IMG/VR virus record: IMGVR_UViG_3300009082_000040
Span: 1 to 35,561 of that record
DNA from: a virus
DNA length: 35,561 nt
Reading direction: 5' to 3' (one strand)
Of the stretch, positions 16,306 to 23,224 are shown piece after piece. The position numbers were made by a program, and so were the translations under genes. Positions within the stretch are counted from its first letter, which is position 1. Every line of letters starts with the position of its first letter. The notes beneath the pieces are model-generated. The model did not search any database. It was not told the origin of the DNA and saw only the letters and a program-made list of their open reading frames with translations.

Positions 16306-16646
16306 TGTATCAACCCCCCATGTAACAACCCAAGCCTGTATTGCAAGGCAAACAACAATTCATCGTTTGTGCATTCATCAACAGTTTTAGACCCGACCGG
16401 GACGGGGGCAAGCGGGTCATATAACTCTACCACCATCCCGGAATCCCCAACAAACATAGATACAGAGACTTCCATCCTGGCACCTGGGTCGTGTACCGTA
16501 ATCGGACGCATGGAATACGCCGACTGAACGATTGTTGGTTTGGGAAAGTTCCAAGAGAGGCAGTTGATATGCCCCTCTTTTACCCTGATGCGGTAGTCCC
16601 CGCAAATAGCAGCGAATGAACCCCGGCCATGACCTGTATAAAACAT
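16302..16646 (-). CDS. Hypothetical beta-rich protein, 114 aa
   Basis: The product is mostly beta (FAAICGDYRIRVKEGHINCL, MEVSVSMFVGDSGMVVELYD) with a final amphipathic helix (DELLFALQYRLGLLHGG). The ATG at 16646 is placed after AGGTATTGACC. A TTG six bases earlier is in frame but within that region. It follows the coiled-coil gene with no gap. No function is assigned. Confidence 0.65.
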   Translation of the reverse strand: MFYTGHGRGSFAAICGDYRIRVKEGHINCLSWNFPKPTIVQSAYSMRPITVHDPGARMEVSVSMFVGDSGMVVELYDPLAPVPVGSKTVDECTNDELLFALQYRLGLLHGGLIQ

Positions 16647-16648
16647 GG

Positions 16649-16846
16649 TCAATACCTGTATTCGCCTAAATCAAGGTCTGCAACATCGAGTTTTTCAAAC
16701 TCTTCTAAATCTAATTCCAGTTTGGCAACAATCTTTCTCGCACGGTCCAGTCTGGTCATGTGCTCTTTCAGCAACTTCTTTGCAAATTCAGATTTCTTTT
16801 CAAGCATCTCTGTGCTTACTTCAGTTTCTAATTCCATTACCAACAT
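16649..16846 (-). CDS. Small coiled-coil protein, 65 aa
   Basis: Almost the whole product is one charged helix (FAKKLLKEHMTRLDRARKIV, AKLELDLEEFEKLDVADLDL) with leucine spacing typical of a coiled coil. AAGGTG lies 8 bases before the ATG. It may dimerise or pair with another operon product. Confidence 0.65.
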   Translation of the reverse strand: MLVMELETEVSTEMLEKKSEFAKKLLKEHMTRLDRARKIVAKLELDLEEFEKLDVADLDLGEYRY

Positions 16847-16895
16847 TTTTATGCACCTTTATTCAAATTTTTCACTTTGCCACACAGGTTAAGAC

Positions 16896-17285
16896 TTACG
16901 ACACCGGAGTAGAGTCTCTACCTATACGCCGTTCTTCAGGGTGTATAGGTTCTAACCGGAGACACCGGTTATACTTATCTGACCAGGCACGGCAATATTG
17001 GTCCGTAAGCCGGGCAATTATCGTGCGAATTGCAGTTTCTTCCTCTACATGGCGTATATAACACACGTTGCCATTACAACACCCGAAGTGTGCATTATAT
17101 GGGCACGTCTCCATATGGTCGCGGATATCAGGCGCATCTTCGCATTTTCGCTCTTCTTTTACAATTTCAACAAACTCTTTCAGAAACTTTGCAAACTCAC
17201 TGTTCTTTGGCATTTTAAACTCAACCCCAGTTATCTGGCCTAGTGGCATGTCATTAATTTCGCAGATTCCAGTGTCACACTTCAT
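16896..17285 (-). CDS. Cys-rich hypothetical protein, 129 aa
   Basis: A helical N-terminal half (FAKFLKEFVEIVKEERKCED) leads into a Cys cluster (METCPYNAHFGCCNGNVCYI), then an Arg-rich helix and an Arg-rich tail. The cluster could bind zinc or an iron-sulphur centre. It overlaps the upstream gene by 11 bases. The family is not recognised. A 49-base gap separates it from the next gene. Confidence 0.65.
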   Translation of the reverse strand: MKCDTGICEINDMPLGQITGVEFKMPKNSEFAKFLKEFVEIVKEERKCEDAPDIRDHMETCPYNAHFGCCNGNVCYIRHVEEETAIRTIIARLTDQYCRAWSDKYNRCLRLEPIHPEERRIGRDSTPVS

Positions 17286-17487
17286 TTTTGTTCACCAACC
17301 CCTGTAACTTGATGTTCGCACGTTCAAGGTCATAACACCGCGCCTGCAGCCCATATATGTAGTTAAGGACCGGTTTCGGGACTCGCCGAATCGTTTCCCA
17401 GGCTAACTCAAACTGGGTGTCTTCATTATTCAGATATATGCACTCAATGATGTTTGCAACCATGTCATTTTTCGATTCCACATTCAC
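17275..17487 (-). CDS. Hypothetical helical protein, about 70 aa
   Basis: The product is helical with AWETIRRVPKPVLNYIYGLQ and a terminal charged helix (RCYDLERANIKLQGLVNKNE). The chosen start is the GTG at 17487, which overlaps the upstream stop as GTGA. Two further in-frame GTGs (17490, 17505) are possible. The function is unknown. Confidence 0.6.
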   Translation of the reverse strand: MNVESKNDMVANIIECIYLNNEDTQFELAWETIRRVPKPVLNYIYGLQARCYDLERANIKLQGLVNKNEV

Positions 17488-17642
17488 CACCCCTTCAATG
17501 GGCACCCATACATCTCAATCGACCGTTTCCCGGTCTTCTTGCATACACACATCCCAGTCTTATACGTAACCTCTCCACACCCTTTACATGCAGCCAAACG
17601 CTTCTCGTTCTTCTGCTCCTGCGTCAATTGTTTCTCTGCCAT
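17484..17642 (-). CDS. Small zinc-ribbon-like protein, 52 aa
   Basis: A basic N-terminus (MAEKQLTQEQKNEKRLAA) is followed by CKGCGEVTYKTGMCVCKKTG and a final GCPLKGW. The two Cys pairs could form a zinc ribbon, and the extra Cys near the C-terminus is a common feature of these small viral proteins. GAGGT lies 8 bases upstream of the ATG. Confidence 0.65.
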   Translation of the reverse strand: MAEKQLTQEQKNEKRLAACKGCGEVTYKTGMCVCKKTGKRSIEMYGCPLKGW

Positions 17643-17645
17643 GTT

Positions 17646-17828
17646 CTATACCTCTGGTGTCTCTATTGACACACGCCGAATATCGGTATACCGATTCATC
17701 ATGGTGGATTCTCCAAGTGGGCACGATTCAGATATTCCACACTCAACCGCATACTCACACCCAGTATATTGCTGGACCGGGCAATCGGTACACGAATCAA
17801 ACTTTACGGTCACTTTCTTAATTACCAT
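17646..17828 (-). CDS. Cys-rich small protein, 60 aa
   Basis: Six Cys residues are spaced through the first 40 residues (CTDCPVQQYTGCEYAVECG, then SCPLG), suggesting metal binding. The ATG follows the stop of a 27-codon frame by two bases. It is part of the minus accessory operon. Confidence 0.65.
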   Translation of the reverse strand: MVIKKVTVKFDSCTDCPVQQYTGCEYAVECGISESCPLGESTMMNRYTDIRRVSIETPEV

Positions 17829-17830
17829 TC

Positions 17831-17914
17831 TTACTCACGTTTCTCCATAACTGGTTCATAGCAGTCCATCAGCCGTTCTACGAATGCTGACCACGACTCG
17901 TAAGGTTTCATCAT
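17831..17914 (-). CDS. 27-aa micro-ORF resembling the end of its upstream neighbour
   Basis: The product MMKPYESWSAFVERLMDCYE followed by PVMEKRE resembles GKNSWSQFLEDLISESGIAK in the neighbouring 47-aa protein. This suggests a partial duplication. GGGG lies 5 bases before the ATG pair. It may be a real small partner or a decayed copy. Confidence 0.4.
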   Translation of the reverse strand: MMKPYESWSAFVERLMDCYEPVMEKRE

Positions 17915-17944
17915 CTGAACCCCGCGAGAATAAACTTGCACATG

Positions 17945-18088
17945 TCATTTTCCTTCCACCGATTCAACTAGGTTCTTCGCTATACCAGACTCACTAATCA
18001 GGTCTTCTAAAAATTGAGACCACGAGTTTTTACCTTTTATTTTCATGCCCATATCATACACAGACGGGCGGATGCTCACCAATGGCAT
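17945..18088 (-). CDS. Ribbon-helix-helix-like small protein, 47 aa
   Basis: The N-terminus MPLVSIRPSVYDMG suits a DNA-contacting beta strand followed by helix 1. KNSWSQFLEDLISESG suits helix 2, as in RHH antitoxin-type regulators (pattern ..tIr.s......L...g.S....i..ll). It is the first gene after a TATA-rich promoter and so could autoregulate the accessory operon. The protein is short and the match is weak to moderate. Confidence 0.45.
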   Translation of the reverse strand: MPLVSIRPSVYDMGMKIKGKNSWSQFLEDLISESGIAKNLVESVEGK

Positions 18089-18094
18089 ATCCAC

Positions 18095-18122
18095 ACTATA
18101 TTGTATACTATACTATATTAAT
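18095..18122 (-). promoter_or_regulatory. TATA-rich promoter of the accessory minus operon
   Basis: On the minus strand this AT-only stretch reads TTAATTAATATAGTATAGTA and continues TACAATAT, with several overlapping TATA-like heptamers. The part near 18112-18118 is 24-30 bases from the ATG at 18088, so the message would be nearly leaderless. Confidence 0.5.
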
Positions 18123-18138
18123 TAAGTGGTCTGTGAAA

Positions 18139-18199
18139 TTTTTAAAAATTTTTCTACGGAGGGCTCACACGACTAATAAGACAAACGCCTGATGCTTTG
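18139..18199. repeat. Left imperfect direct repeat flanking the HNH gene
   Basis: It begins TTTTTAAAAATTTTTCT, then has GGCTCACACG and ends with TGCTTTG. A matching copy with the same order of blocks lies at 18720-18779. The repeat lies immediately past the stop codon of the endonuclease gene. Confidence 0.5.
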
Positions 18200-18201
18200 C
18201 C

Positions 18202-18672
18202 CTAGACTTCGTTCAGTCTTGCAAATTCACCATAGTGCTGCATTGCTGCCGCATTATATGCTCTTGCAGCATCTTCTGCAGTATCAAATGTTCCAAGGTG
18301 TATTCTCCTCCTATTGTCGTAAATCTGGGCTGTGAATCTCCTGGATGGGTATACCATAGACACCCCTCTATACCCACTGGTGTTATTTCTCTGGAGTTTC
18401 CTGTTCCGCATGTTTTCACTATGGGTGCATACCCGGAGGTTTCTACGCCGGTTATCAAGTAAATCCCCGTTTATGTGGTCTACTTCAAGATGAGGAGGAC
18501 AATCCATTATCCATCGTGCCATATCCACTTCTTTTGGTTTTCCACCTCTCTTCGCTCTATACTTCCCAGTGTATGATTGAATTCGTGCATGCCACTTGTA
18601 TTCACTCAACTCTTCATAATCTCTGTCGTCAACCACTGCAACTTGCCCATAAGTCAACTCAATCTCTTTCAT
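18202..18672 (-). CDS. HNH homing endonuclease with AP2 DNA-binding domain, 156 aa
   Basis: Residues 1-60 form the NUMOD-like/HNH lead-in (ELTYGQVAVVDDRDYEELSE, YKWHAR). Residues near 64-88 hold the HNH core (HLEVDHINGDLLDNRRRNLR). Residues near 95-156 are an AP2 domain (SGYRGVSMVYPSRRFTAQIY, then HLGTFDTAEDAARAYNAAA). Such free-standing HNH-AP2 enzymes cut DNA at recognition sites and spread as selfish genes in virus genomes. It is complete and likely active. It is flanked by 60-bp imperfect direct repeats and sits at the strand-switch point. No ribosome site is evident. Confidence 0.92.
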   Translation of the reverse strand: MKEIELTYGQVAVVDDRDYEELSEYKWHARIQSYTGKYRAKRGGKPKEVDMARWIMDCPPHLEVDHINGDLLDNRRRNLRVCTHSENMRNRKLQRNNTSGYRGVSMVYPSRRFTAQIYDNRRRIHLGTFDTAEDAARAYNAAAMQHYGEFARLNEV

Positions 18673-18719
18673 GAATTATAATAGCCCCGTGATGCATTAA
18701 CACTATCTATCAAAAATTA

Positions 18720-18779
18720 TTTTAAAATTTTTCTGGATATGGCTCAGACGTATATTCGAAAAGATGCCCTCTTGCTTTG
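18720..18779. repeat. Right imperfect direct repeat flanking the HNH gene
   Basis: It has the same block order as the left copy: TTTTAAAATTTTTCT, then GGCTCAGACG and TTGCTTTG. Blocks between are diverged. This copy lies upstream of the 39-aa plus-strand gene and may contain its promoter. Confidence 0.5.
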
Positions 18780-18849
18780 TGCTCATCGGTTCACGGGACA
18801 GGATCACACTCGCTATCTCGTTTGGTTCTTTTATCTCCCAGTGATCAAC

Positions 18850-18969
18850 ATGGCGACATACAGACACACACAACCAGACGGCGAAGTAAGATACACAAGC
18901 GACGAGGATGACTGTGGATTCGCCGAGTCACGCGATGGATGTAAATATCGCGAGCATTGCACTGCCTAA
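18850..18969 (+). CDS. Small acidic Cys-containing protein, 39 aa
   Basis: The product runs MATYRHTQPDGEVRYTSDED and then DCGFAESRDGCKYREHCTA. The ATG at 18850 has GTGATCAAC in front, very like the GTGATAACA before the DUF2637-like gene. An in-frame ATG at 18739 would add 37 residues, but these lie in the direct-repeat region and do not look like part of the protein. The function is unknown. Confidence 0.5.
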   Translation: MATYRHTQPDGEVRYTSDEDDCGFAESRDGCKYREHCTA

Positions 18970-18982
18970 CACCGGGCCACAC

Positions 18983-19001
18983 CCCCGTTTAATTCTTTTT
19001 T
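18983..19001 (+). terminator. Repeated terminator-like element, copy 1
   Basis: CCCCGTTTAATTCTTTTT occurs here 13 bases past the stop of the 39-aa gene. Identical 18-bp copies follow the stop codons at 20688 and 23654. The T run suits archaeal intrinsic termination. Confidence 0.5.
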
Positions 19002-19127
19002 ACTATCAGTGAGGTGGTTCTCCATCCCTCCGGATAATCGTACACGTCCCGGAGATCCATCTCCATGCACCCCCAATATTATATGTTCATTCCATCAATA
19101 CGTGCCGCAGATAGATTTACATACATT

Positions 19128-19148
19128 AATGATCTATTATCTTAGTAC
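19128..19148. repeat. Shared noncoding block, copy 1
   Basis: AATGATC followed directly by TATTATCTTAGTAC. The same 14-bp core, also preceded by AATGATC, recurs at 26310-26336 in the second large noncoding region. Confidence 0.5.
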
Positions 19149-19365
19149 TGATTGATTCTATTAGTGTGATAATTAGTGTTTCACACATTCACTGATTAAC
19201 ATATAATCATCACGGGGGCATGATTATCTATTTTATTATCATATAATTGATTAATAATCATTTAATCAATGTATTATCATTATTTTATTATTAATTACAT
19301 CCCACCACTAATTCCAGTGGAAATCAAGGTATATGTCTGACGTTGCGAATGCAAGTATACCCAAA

Positions 19366-19378
19366 ATCACACTGTGAA
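19366..19378. promoter_or_regulatory. Candidate operator palindrome, copy 2
   Basis: ATCACACTGTGAA matches TTCACA(S)TGTGAA at 12 of 13 positions. It lies about 20 bases upstream of the TATA-rich run that precedes the early operon. Confidence 0.45.
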
Positions 19379-19398
19379 TTTGCTTTATCTTTTCTTAT

Positions 19399-19419
19399 CA
19401 AATATATCTTAATTATAAT
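19399..19419 (+). promoter_or_regulatory. Candidate TATA region of the early operon
   Basis: AAATATATCTTAATTATAAT is the most TATA-like sequence upstream of the first genes of the early operon. It would give an mRNA leader of about 60-80 bases containing the GAGG/CCTC hairpin and T-rich element at 19452-19477. Confidence 0.35.
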
Positions 19420-19451
19420 ACCACATTAAGGCTTACAAAGCAAAACCTAGA

Positions 19452-19477
19452 GAGGCAAAACCTCATTTAATTCTTTT
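19452..19477 (+). promoter_or_regulatory. Hairpin plus TTTAATTCTTTT in the early leader
   Basis: GAGG-CAAAA-CCTC is followed by TTTAATTCTTTT, a variant of the repeated terminator element. It lies 26 bases before the first early start codon rather than after a gene, so it could act as a leader attenuator. Confidence 0.35.
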
Positions 19478-19502
19478 AACTTCTAACAAAAGGTGTTTAA
19501 AC

Positions 19503-19592
19503 ATGAAATTAAGACCAAAGACAGCCATAGCCATCCTTACTGGGTGGTTCATTGTATCATATATAGAACTCGCTATAATGGTGGTATCATGA
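19503..19592 (+). CDS. Small single-pass membrane peptide, 29 aa
   Basis: MKLRPKTAIAILTGWFIVSY followed by IELAIMVVS is a basic start and one hydrophobic span. GGTG lies 8 bases before the ATG, and the stop overlaps the next start (ATGA). It is probably a real small membrane protein opening the early operon. Confidence 0.55.
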   Translation: MKLRPKTAIAILTGWFIVSYIELAIMVVS

Positions 19593-19777
19593 CCGCAATT
19601 AGATTAGGAGGCACAATAGCCCTCCCAAACTACTCCAACATCAAAGTGGAAGTAGAAGGCAACAGTTACAGCCATACAAAGGCACTGTTACGCCTAACAC
19701 TTGAGAACATGCATAATAACTTCACAGCAATCCCAATTGAAGGATGGTGGAGAACAACATTCAACGAGGATTGGTAA
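19589..19777 (+). CDS. Hypothetical early protein, 62 aa
   Basis: MTAIRLGGTIALPNYSNIKV is followed by a helical part (HTKALLRLTLENMHNNF) and an aromatic end (EGWWRTTFNEDW). GGTGGT lies in front of the ATG. The family is not recognised. Confidence 0.65.
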   Translation: MTAIRLGGTIALPNYSNIKVEVEGNSYSHTKALLRLTLENMHNNFTAIPIEGWWRTTFNEDW

Positions 19778-19778
19778 C

Positions 19779-19910
19779 ATGCCAGATGTAAAAGATGACT
19801 GGTTATGGGATGGGAGAATGCTCCACATCGATAAACCAGCAAAACGCATAGAACTCCCAGGCAGCATCGAGATATATGAACGCATCTTATGGTGGGATAG
19901 ACATGACTGA
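19779..19910 (+). CDS. Small acidic early protein, 43 aa
   Basis: MPDVKDDWLWDGRMLHIDKP and then AKRIELPGSIEIYERILWWD form a Trp-rich, mostly beta product. It starts one base after the previous stop. The function is unknown. Confidence 0.55.
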   Translation: MPDVKDDWLWDGRMLHIDKPAKRIELPGSIEIYERILWWDRHD

Positions 19911-20043
19911 ACTATGCCCCAACTGTGGCACCAAAATGAATTACAGAACCGTCTCATTTGAAAACCTAGCACGATGTCTTGTCCGGGTCTACAAATGCAA
20001 GAACTGCAAGTATGAAAAGGTGGTAAAATATGAAAACAATTGA
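19903..20043 (+). CDS. Small zinc-ribbon protein, 46 aa
   Basis: CPNCGTKMNY near the start and CKNCKYEKVV near the end form the two CxxC knuckles of a zinc ribbon. It overlaps both neighbours. Such proteins commonly bind nucleic acid or partner proteins in archaeal viruses. Confidence 0.65.
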   Translation: MTELCPNCGTKMNYRTVSFENLARCLVRVYKCKNCKYEKVVKYENN

Positions 20044-20167
20044 ATTCATGACAATGTGGGATGTAATGCATCCCGAAGAAAGCGAAGACGAAAACGGGTC
20101 ATTCTGGGATGACCTCGTGTGGGCTGACAGGAACATGTTACATCTCTCGCCCAACTTACAGGTGTGA
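20030..20167 (+). CDS. Small acidic early protein, 45 aa
   Basis: MKTIEFMTMWDVMHPEESED and then ENGSFWDDLVWADRNMLHLS give a strongly acidic product. GGTGGT precedes the ATG and lies inside the end of the zinc-ribbon gene. The function is unknown. Confidence 0.55.
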   Translation: MKTIEFMTMWDVMHPEESEDENGSFWDDLVWADRNMLHLSPNLQV

Positions 20168-20168
20168 C

Positions 20169-20333
20169 ATGGTCAAATTATGGAACACCCATCCACATTC
20201 AATGCCAGGAAGATGTATCGAGGCAATAAACCTCCTACATTTCACTGCTGATGCAATCACAGACTGGGAATACAATGAAAAAAATGCAAAAAAGACTGTC
20301 CATGGTAGTATAAATCAACCATATACTGCATAA
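20169..20333 (+). CDS. Small early protein, 54 aa
   Basis: MVKLWNTHPHSMPGRCIEAI is followed by a helical part (NLLHFTADAITDWEYNEKNA). AGGTGTGAC immediately precedes the ATG. After its stop, 97 bases before the next gene hold a TATA-like TATAAAT (near 20310) and a short open frame without a start codon. I see no further gene there. Confidence 0.55.
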   Translation: MVKLWNTHPHSMPGRCIEAINLLHFTADAITDWEYNEKNAKKTVHGSINQPYTA

Positions 20334-20430
20334 ATGGAGATGTAATACGAAACAACCTATGCATCATTAATGCTATCAAAAATTATGCATTCCAAACACT
20401 CGACCCCGAAACAAAAGAGGAATAAAATAT

Positions 20431-20688
20431 ATGACACATCAGAATACTGAAAACTACGCCAAAAAATCAAAACCGAAATTGAACAAACGGGATGGCATCC
20501 TAATACACCCATATCACGGGAAAAACAAACTCGTACGATGCCCAAAATGCAAACAGATTAGTTACCATCCAACAGGAATCGTAGATGTATCTGAAGGACC
20601 ATTAGAACGAATCTGGGAATGCACATTCTGTAACTATTGGTATTGGCTCCCAGACTATATTGCTAAACGAGACTTCGACAACGAGTAA
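20431..20688 (+). CDS. Zinc-ribbon protein, 85 aa
   Basis: A basic N-terminus (YAKKSKPKLNKRDG) precedes CPKCKQISYHPTGI and then CTFCNYWYWLPDYI, the two knuckles of a zinc ribbon about 30 residues apart. It is followed at once by a copy of the repeated terminator-like element. It may bind nucleic acid. Confidence 0.65.
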   Translation: MTHQNTENYAKKSKPKLNKRDGILIHPYHGKNKLVRCPKCKQISYHPTGIVDVSEGPLERIWECTFCNYWYWLPDYIAKRDFDNE

Positions 20689-20706
20689 CCCCGTTTAATT
20701 CTTTTT
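20689..20706 (+). terminator. Repeated terminator-like element, copy 2
   Basis: CCCCGTTTAATTCTTTTT begins on the base after the stop codon of the zinc-ribbon gene. It is identical to the copies at 18983 and 23656. Confidence 0.5.
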
Positions 20707-20721
20707 CTTAAAGTGATAACA

Positions 20722-21156
20722 ATGAAACTAGAGTTTAAAATGGCTCTGGTAGGAACAATCATCATGAGTTTCGTATGTATGGCTGTATCCTACGGAGCAA
20801 TGTATCACGTAGCAATGATGCACAGCATTGCTGTTGCTGAGCTCTTCCCATTAACCGTAGATGGGACAATGGCACTCTCAATGTTCATCCGAGTATACTT
20901 CAGTAAAATAGGTAAAGACACCAAAGCACCGTTGCTGATTATGGCCTTCTTCACGGCCACGAGCATCATCGTTAATGCTGTGGCAGCACGGGACGCATTA
21001 GAAGTCTACATCTATGCAATTGCACCAATTGGAGTATTTGCCTGCACTGAATTAAGTGCAATGATAATTGAGAAAAAACCAGTTGAAAAGAAACCAATTA
21101 AAAAACCCCCAACCCGGGGGTCAAACGGGCAATTTACATCAACAAAGGTGGAATAA
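20722..21156 (+). CDS. DUF2637-like membrane protein, 144 aa
   Basis: Four membrane spans are visible: near residues 8-30, 38-60 (AELFPLTVDGTMALSMFIRV), 70-92 and 98-115. The stretch AVSYGAMYHVA...FPLTVDG matches the DUF2637/SpdB-type pattern (vSy.....a.......PlsvDG), which is found in actinobacterial plasmids and mobile elements. The C-terminal 30 residues are Lys/Pro-rich and cytoplasmic (KPVEKKPIKKPP). GTGATAAC precedes the ATG. The role is unknown; it might tether the replication machinery to the membrane. Confidence 0.6.
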   Translation: MKLEFKMALVGTIIMSFVCMAVSYGAMYHVAMMHSIAVAELFPLTVDGTMALSMFIRVYFSKIGKDTKAPLLIMAFFTATSIIVNAVAARDALEVYIYAIAPIGVFACTELSAMIIEKKPVEKKPIKKPPTRGSNGQFTSTKVE

Positions 21157-21603
21157 ATGTCTACACTCCGAAAAGAACCAGTAAAGCCAATCGCACCAAC
21201 CGAAAATGATTCCTGCAAGCACGAACTCCTAAAAGCAATGGGCAACGCCATTACCGCTATAGCCAAAGAAAAAGGAATCATAATCACAATAGCAGAAGTA
21301 ACCCGCCACACAAACGACTACTTCGAACTGACAATAAAAGCATCAGTACTCGAAGAAAAAGAAGTCGGAGAATTCTACAACGAAAAACTCAAACAATATA
21401 ACACGGACTTCAACAAATGGGTCCACGAACGGGACTGCATAAAGTTCGGAATCACCGAAGAACAAAGAATAGTAGCAGAAGAAAAATACTATGCTCACCG
21501 CAAAGAAAACGGATACGTCTACCCAGAAATCAAAAAGCGGGAAGAATTCTATGCAGAAACAGCAATGGAATCTCCCCAATCACCCATCATAGAGGTGGCA
21601 TAA
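21157..21603 (+). CDS. Hypothetical early protein, 148 aa
   Basis: A beta-like N-terminal half (KGIIITIAEVTRHTNDYFEL TIKAS) is followed by a Tyr/Glu/Lys-rich helical half (EFYNEKLKQYNTDFNKWVHE). GGTGG precedes the ATG and the stop overlaps the DUF932 start. I do not recognise it. Confidence 0.75.
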   Translation: MSTLRKEPVKPIAPTENDSCKHELLKAMGNAITAIAKEKGIIITIAEVTRHTNDYFELTIKASVLEEKEVGEFYNEKLKQYNTDFNKWVHERDCIKFGITEEQRIVAEEKYYAHRKENGYVYPEIKKREEFYAETAMESPQSPIIEVA

Positions 21604-22520
21604 TGTCAAAATTTACATCAACCTCTTACAACCCACGCGAAAAAGAATTCATCCCCATGAATGAACTTCTTGAAACCACCCGTTTTAATGAACTCACAAC
21701 TGCTATCAAAGTCCCACTCTATCAACAAGTCATGGACAACGACTTACCAGTCCCACAACCTTTCTACCAGCAGTCAAAGTGGAATTCTATCATCTGTAAT
21801 GGTGAAGAAGTCAATTCAGTAGGTCCAAAGTATGACCTAATTCAACATCAGGACGCATTTGTGACTATCATAAACACCCTGCATAAAGCAGGATTAGAAA
21901 TGCAAGGAAGAATCAATGACTATGGAAAAATTGCATGGTTAGACATGATATTTGAGAACATGAAAATATCCGATCCAAGTGGTAGCGATATCAACCTTGG
22001 ATACTCTGCTCGAAGTGGATATGCATTCCATGGACTCAACATCATCCCCTATGCAGTAAGAGGAATGTGTTCAAACGGAATGATATTCAACCAAACCCCA
22101 AAACTCCAGGGGTTAATGGACATCATCAATGTCAGCCATGTTGGTGATGCAGCAAAACGCCTGGTTGACAAGATGAAAGGACTCCTACAAAACACGATTG
22201 CAGTAGAAGGAATATTCATTGAAATGTTCAACCGTGCAACCCAGGAAACATTCAGATTCTCATCTGAAAAAGAACTCGAACTCACAATTGCAAGTTATGG
22301 TATCAGTGAAAAACAAACAAAAGAAGCACTAAAAAGAGGCACAATCAACCTATCAAACTGTTCACGCTACGAAATATATAATTGCCTCACTGAATATGCA
22401 ACCTGGGGAAACTTATCACCAGGACTGTATGAATCTGTCCAAACCGCAGGGAACAAACTCCTCAACGAATCATATGAGAACACAATCGGCAGAATATCTA
22501 CCACTCCACTAACGGTATAA
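21603..22520 (+). CDS. DUF932 family protein, 305 aa
   Basis: The protein has the build of the DUF932 (phage/plasmid-like TIGR03299) family: an N-terminal segment with VGPKYDLIQHQDAFVTIINT, a central RSGYAFHGLNIIPYAVRGMC SNGM block (the family's N....R..CsNGm motif) and a helical C-terminus. These proteins are widespread in viruses and plasmids, often near replication or recombination genes. Their function is not established. GAGGTGG precedes the ATG. The length is normal. Confidence 0.82.
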   Translation: MSKFTSTSYNPREKEFIPMNELLETTRFNELTTAIKVPLYQQVMDNDLPVPQPFYQQSKWNSIICNGEEVNSVGPKYDLIQHQDAFVTIINTLHKAGLEMQGRINDYGKIAWLDMIFENMKISDPSGSDINLGYSARSGYAFHGLNIIPYAVRGMCSNGMIFNQTPKLQGLMDIINVSHVGDAAKRLVDKMKGLLQNTIAVEGIFIEMFNRATQETFRFSSEKELELTIASYGISEKQTKEALKRGTINLSNCSRYEIYNCLTEYATWGNLSPGLYESVQTAGNKLLNESYENTIGRISTTPLTV

Positions 22521-22524
22521 AACA

Positions 22525-23136
22525 ATGCAAGACATAACCCCACTCACACTTTGGACACAACATCCAATGTCCAAAGGTGGAAAAATGAGTGGTATATGGT
22601 CCTGGGGAAACACCTCCCCACTTGCTAACGAATTCTGCATGAACAAATGCTCATTCACCAACCATTGCTATGCAAAAAGGTTAGTAATGGTCAGACCAAA
22701 TGTGCATAAAGCATACCAAAGAAATGCAGAACTCCTAGCAAAACCACTACCAGAATCTCTCTTATCATGGGCTCCACTCGGATCTCATAGAATTCAGGCA
22801 TTCGGTGAACTCTTAAACGATAATCACTGGAGAAATTGCGTATTACTTGCAACACTCAATACGCATGCAAAATTAACAATTTGGACTAAAAGATGGAATA
22901 TAATTGCAGATTCAAAATGGCAATGTCCAGAAAACCTCCAAATAATTGTCTCCGGCGACTATCTCAGCAATGATCTAAAATCGGAAATATACCCGACATT
23001 TTTAGTGAGCAAAGAGGAACCTGAAATTCCTCACATAAAATGCAGCGGAAAGTGTGTAAACTGTCAATACTGCTATAGATGGAGCAGAAATGCTGGTTTG
23101 GACCCCGCAGTTCCAATATGGGAGAAACCTCGCTAA
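22525..23136 (+). CDS. GP88-like protein with Cys clusters, 203 aa
   Basis: The layout follows the GP88 family of mycobacteriophages and other mobile elements: KMSGIWSWGNTSPLAN, a first Cys cluster (FCMNKCSFTNHCYAKR), an R.N..LL region, RIQAFGELLNDNHWRN in place of the family's R.h..GDf.s..Y, then TIWTKRW and a second Cys cluster (CSGKCVNCQYCYRW) near the end. The clusters could hold zinc or iron-sulphur. The family function is unknown. It is coupled to the DUF932 gene, four bases downstream. Confidence 0.72.
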   Translation: MQDITPLTLWTQHPMSKGGKMSGIWSWGNTSPLANEFCMNKCSFTNHCYAKRLVMVRPNVHKAYQRNAELLAKPLPESLLSWAPLGSHRIQAFGELLNDNHWRNCVLLATLNTHAKLTIWTKRWNIIADSKWQCPENLQIIVSGDYLSNDLKSEIYPTFLVSKEEPEIPHIKCSGKCVNCQYCYRWSRNAGLDPAVPIWEKPR

Positions 23137-23219
23137 TAATCGCAGGATTAATCAAATTCTTTGAAGTATTTGCAATCTTATACTTCTTCTGGATGGTTGC
23201 CCGGATCTTCTGGGCATGA
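23118..23219 (+). CDS. Small single-pass membrane peptide, 33 aa
   Basis: MGETSLIIAGLIKFFEVFAI followed by LYFFWMVARIFWA is almost entirely hydrophobic. It starts inside the end of the GP88-like gene. No strong ribosome site is present, so it depends on coupling. It is probably a membrane micropeptide. Confidence 0.5.
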   Translation: MGETSLIIAGLIKFFEVFAILYFFWMVARIFWA

Positions 23220-23224
23220 ACACA

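Larger units (their letters stand above)
18970..19502. other. AT-rich noncoding region, candidate origin or control region
   Basis: No credible gene lies in this 530-base stretch. It holds a terminator-like element (18983), an inverted repeat CTCCGG/CCGGAG (19028-19054), the block TATTATCTTAGTAC (19135-19148) preceded by AATGATC, and many TTATCAT/TGATTAAT repeats in almost pure A+T DNA (19200-19300). It also holds a hairpin CCACT/AGTGG (19305-19320), an operator-like palindrome (19366) and a TATA-rich run (19399-19419) that may drive the early operon. It lies where coding changes strand, as origins often do. Confidence 0.5.

Noticed and set aside
18739-18849. N-terminal extension of the 39-aa gene starting at ATG 18739
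   Set aside because: It lies within the direct repeat, has no ribosome site and its residues do not continue the style of the downstream protein. The start at 18850 has a ribosome site like that of a neighbour.
18970-19502. CRISPR array or attachment site in the AT-rich region
   Set aside because: Repeats are short and irregular with no constant spacers, and there is no tRNA or integrase nearby.
20334-20430. Open plus-strand frame ending TLDPETKEE before the zinc-ribbon gene
   Set aside because: The sequence looks partly protein-like, but there is no usable start codon between the preceding stop and the frame.
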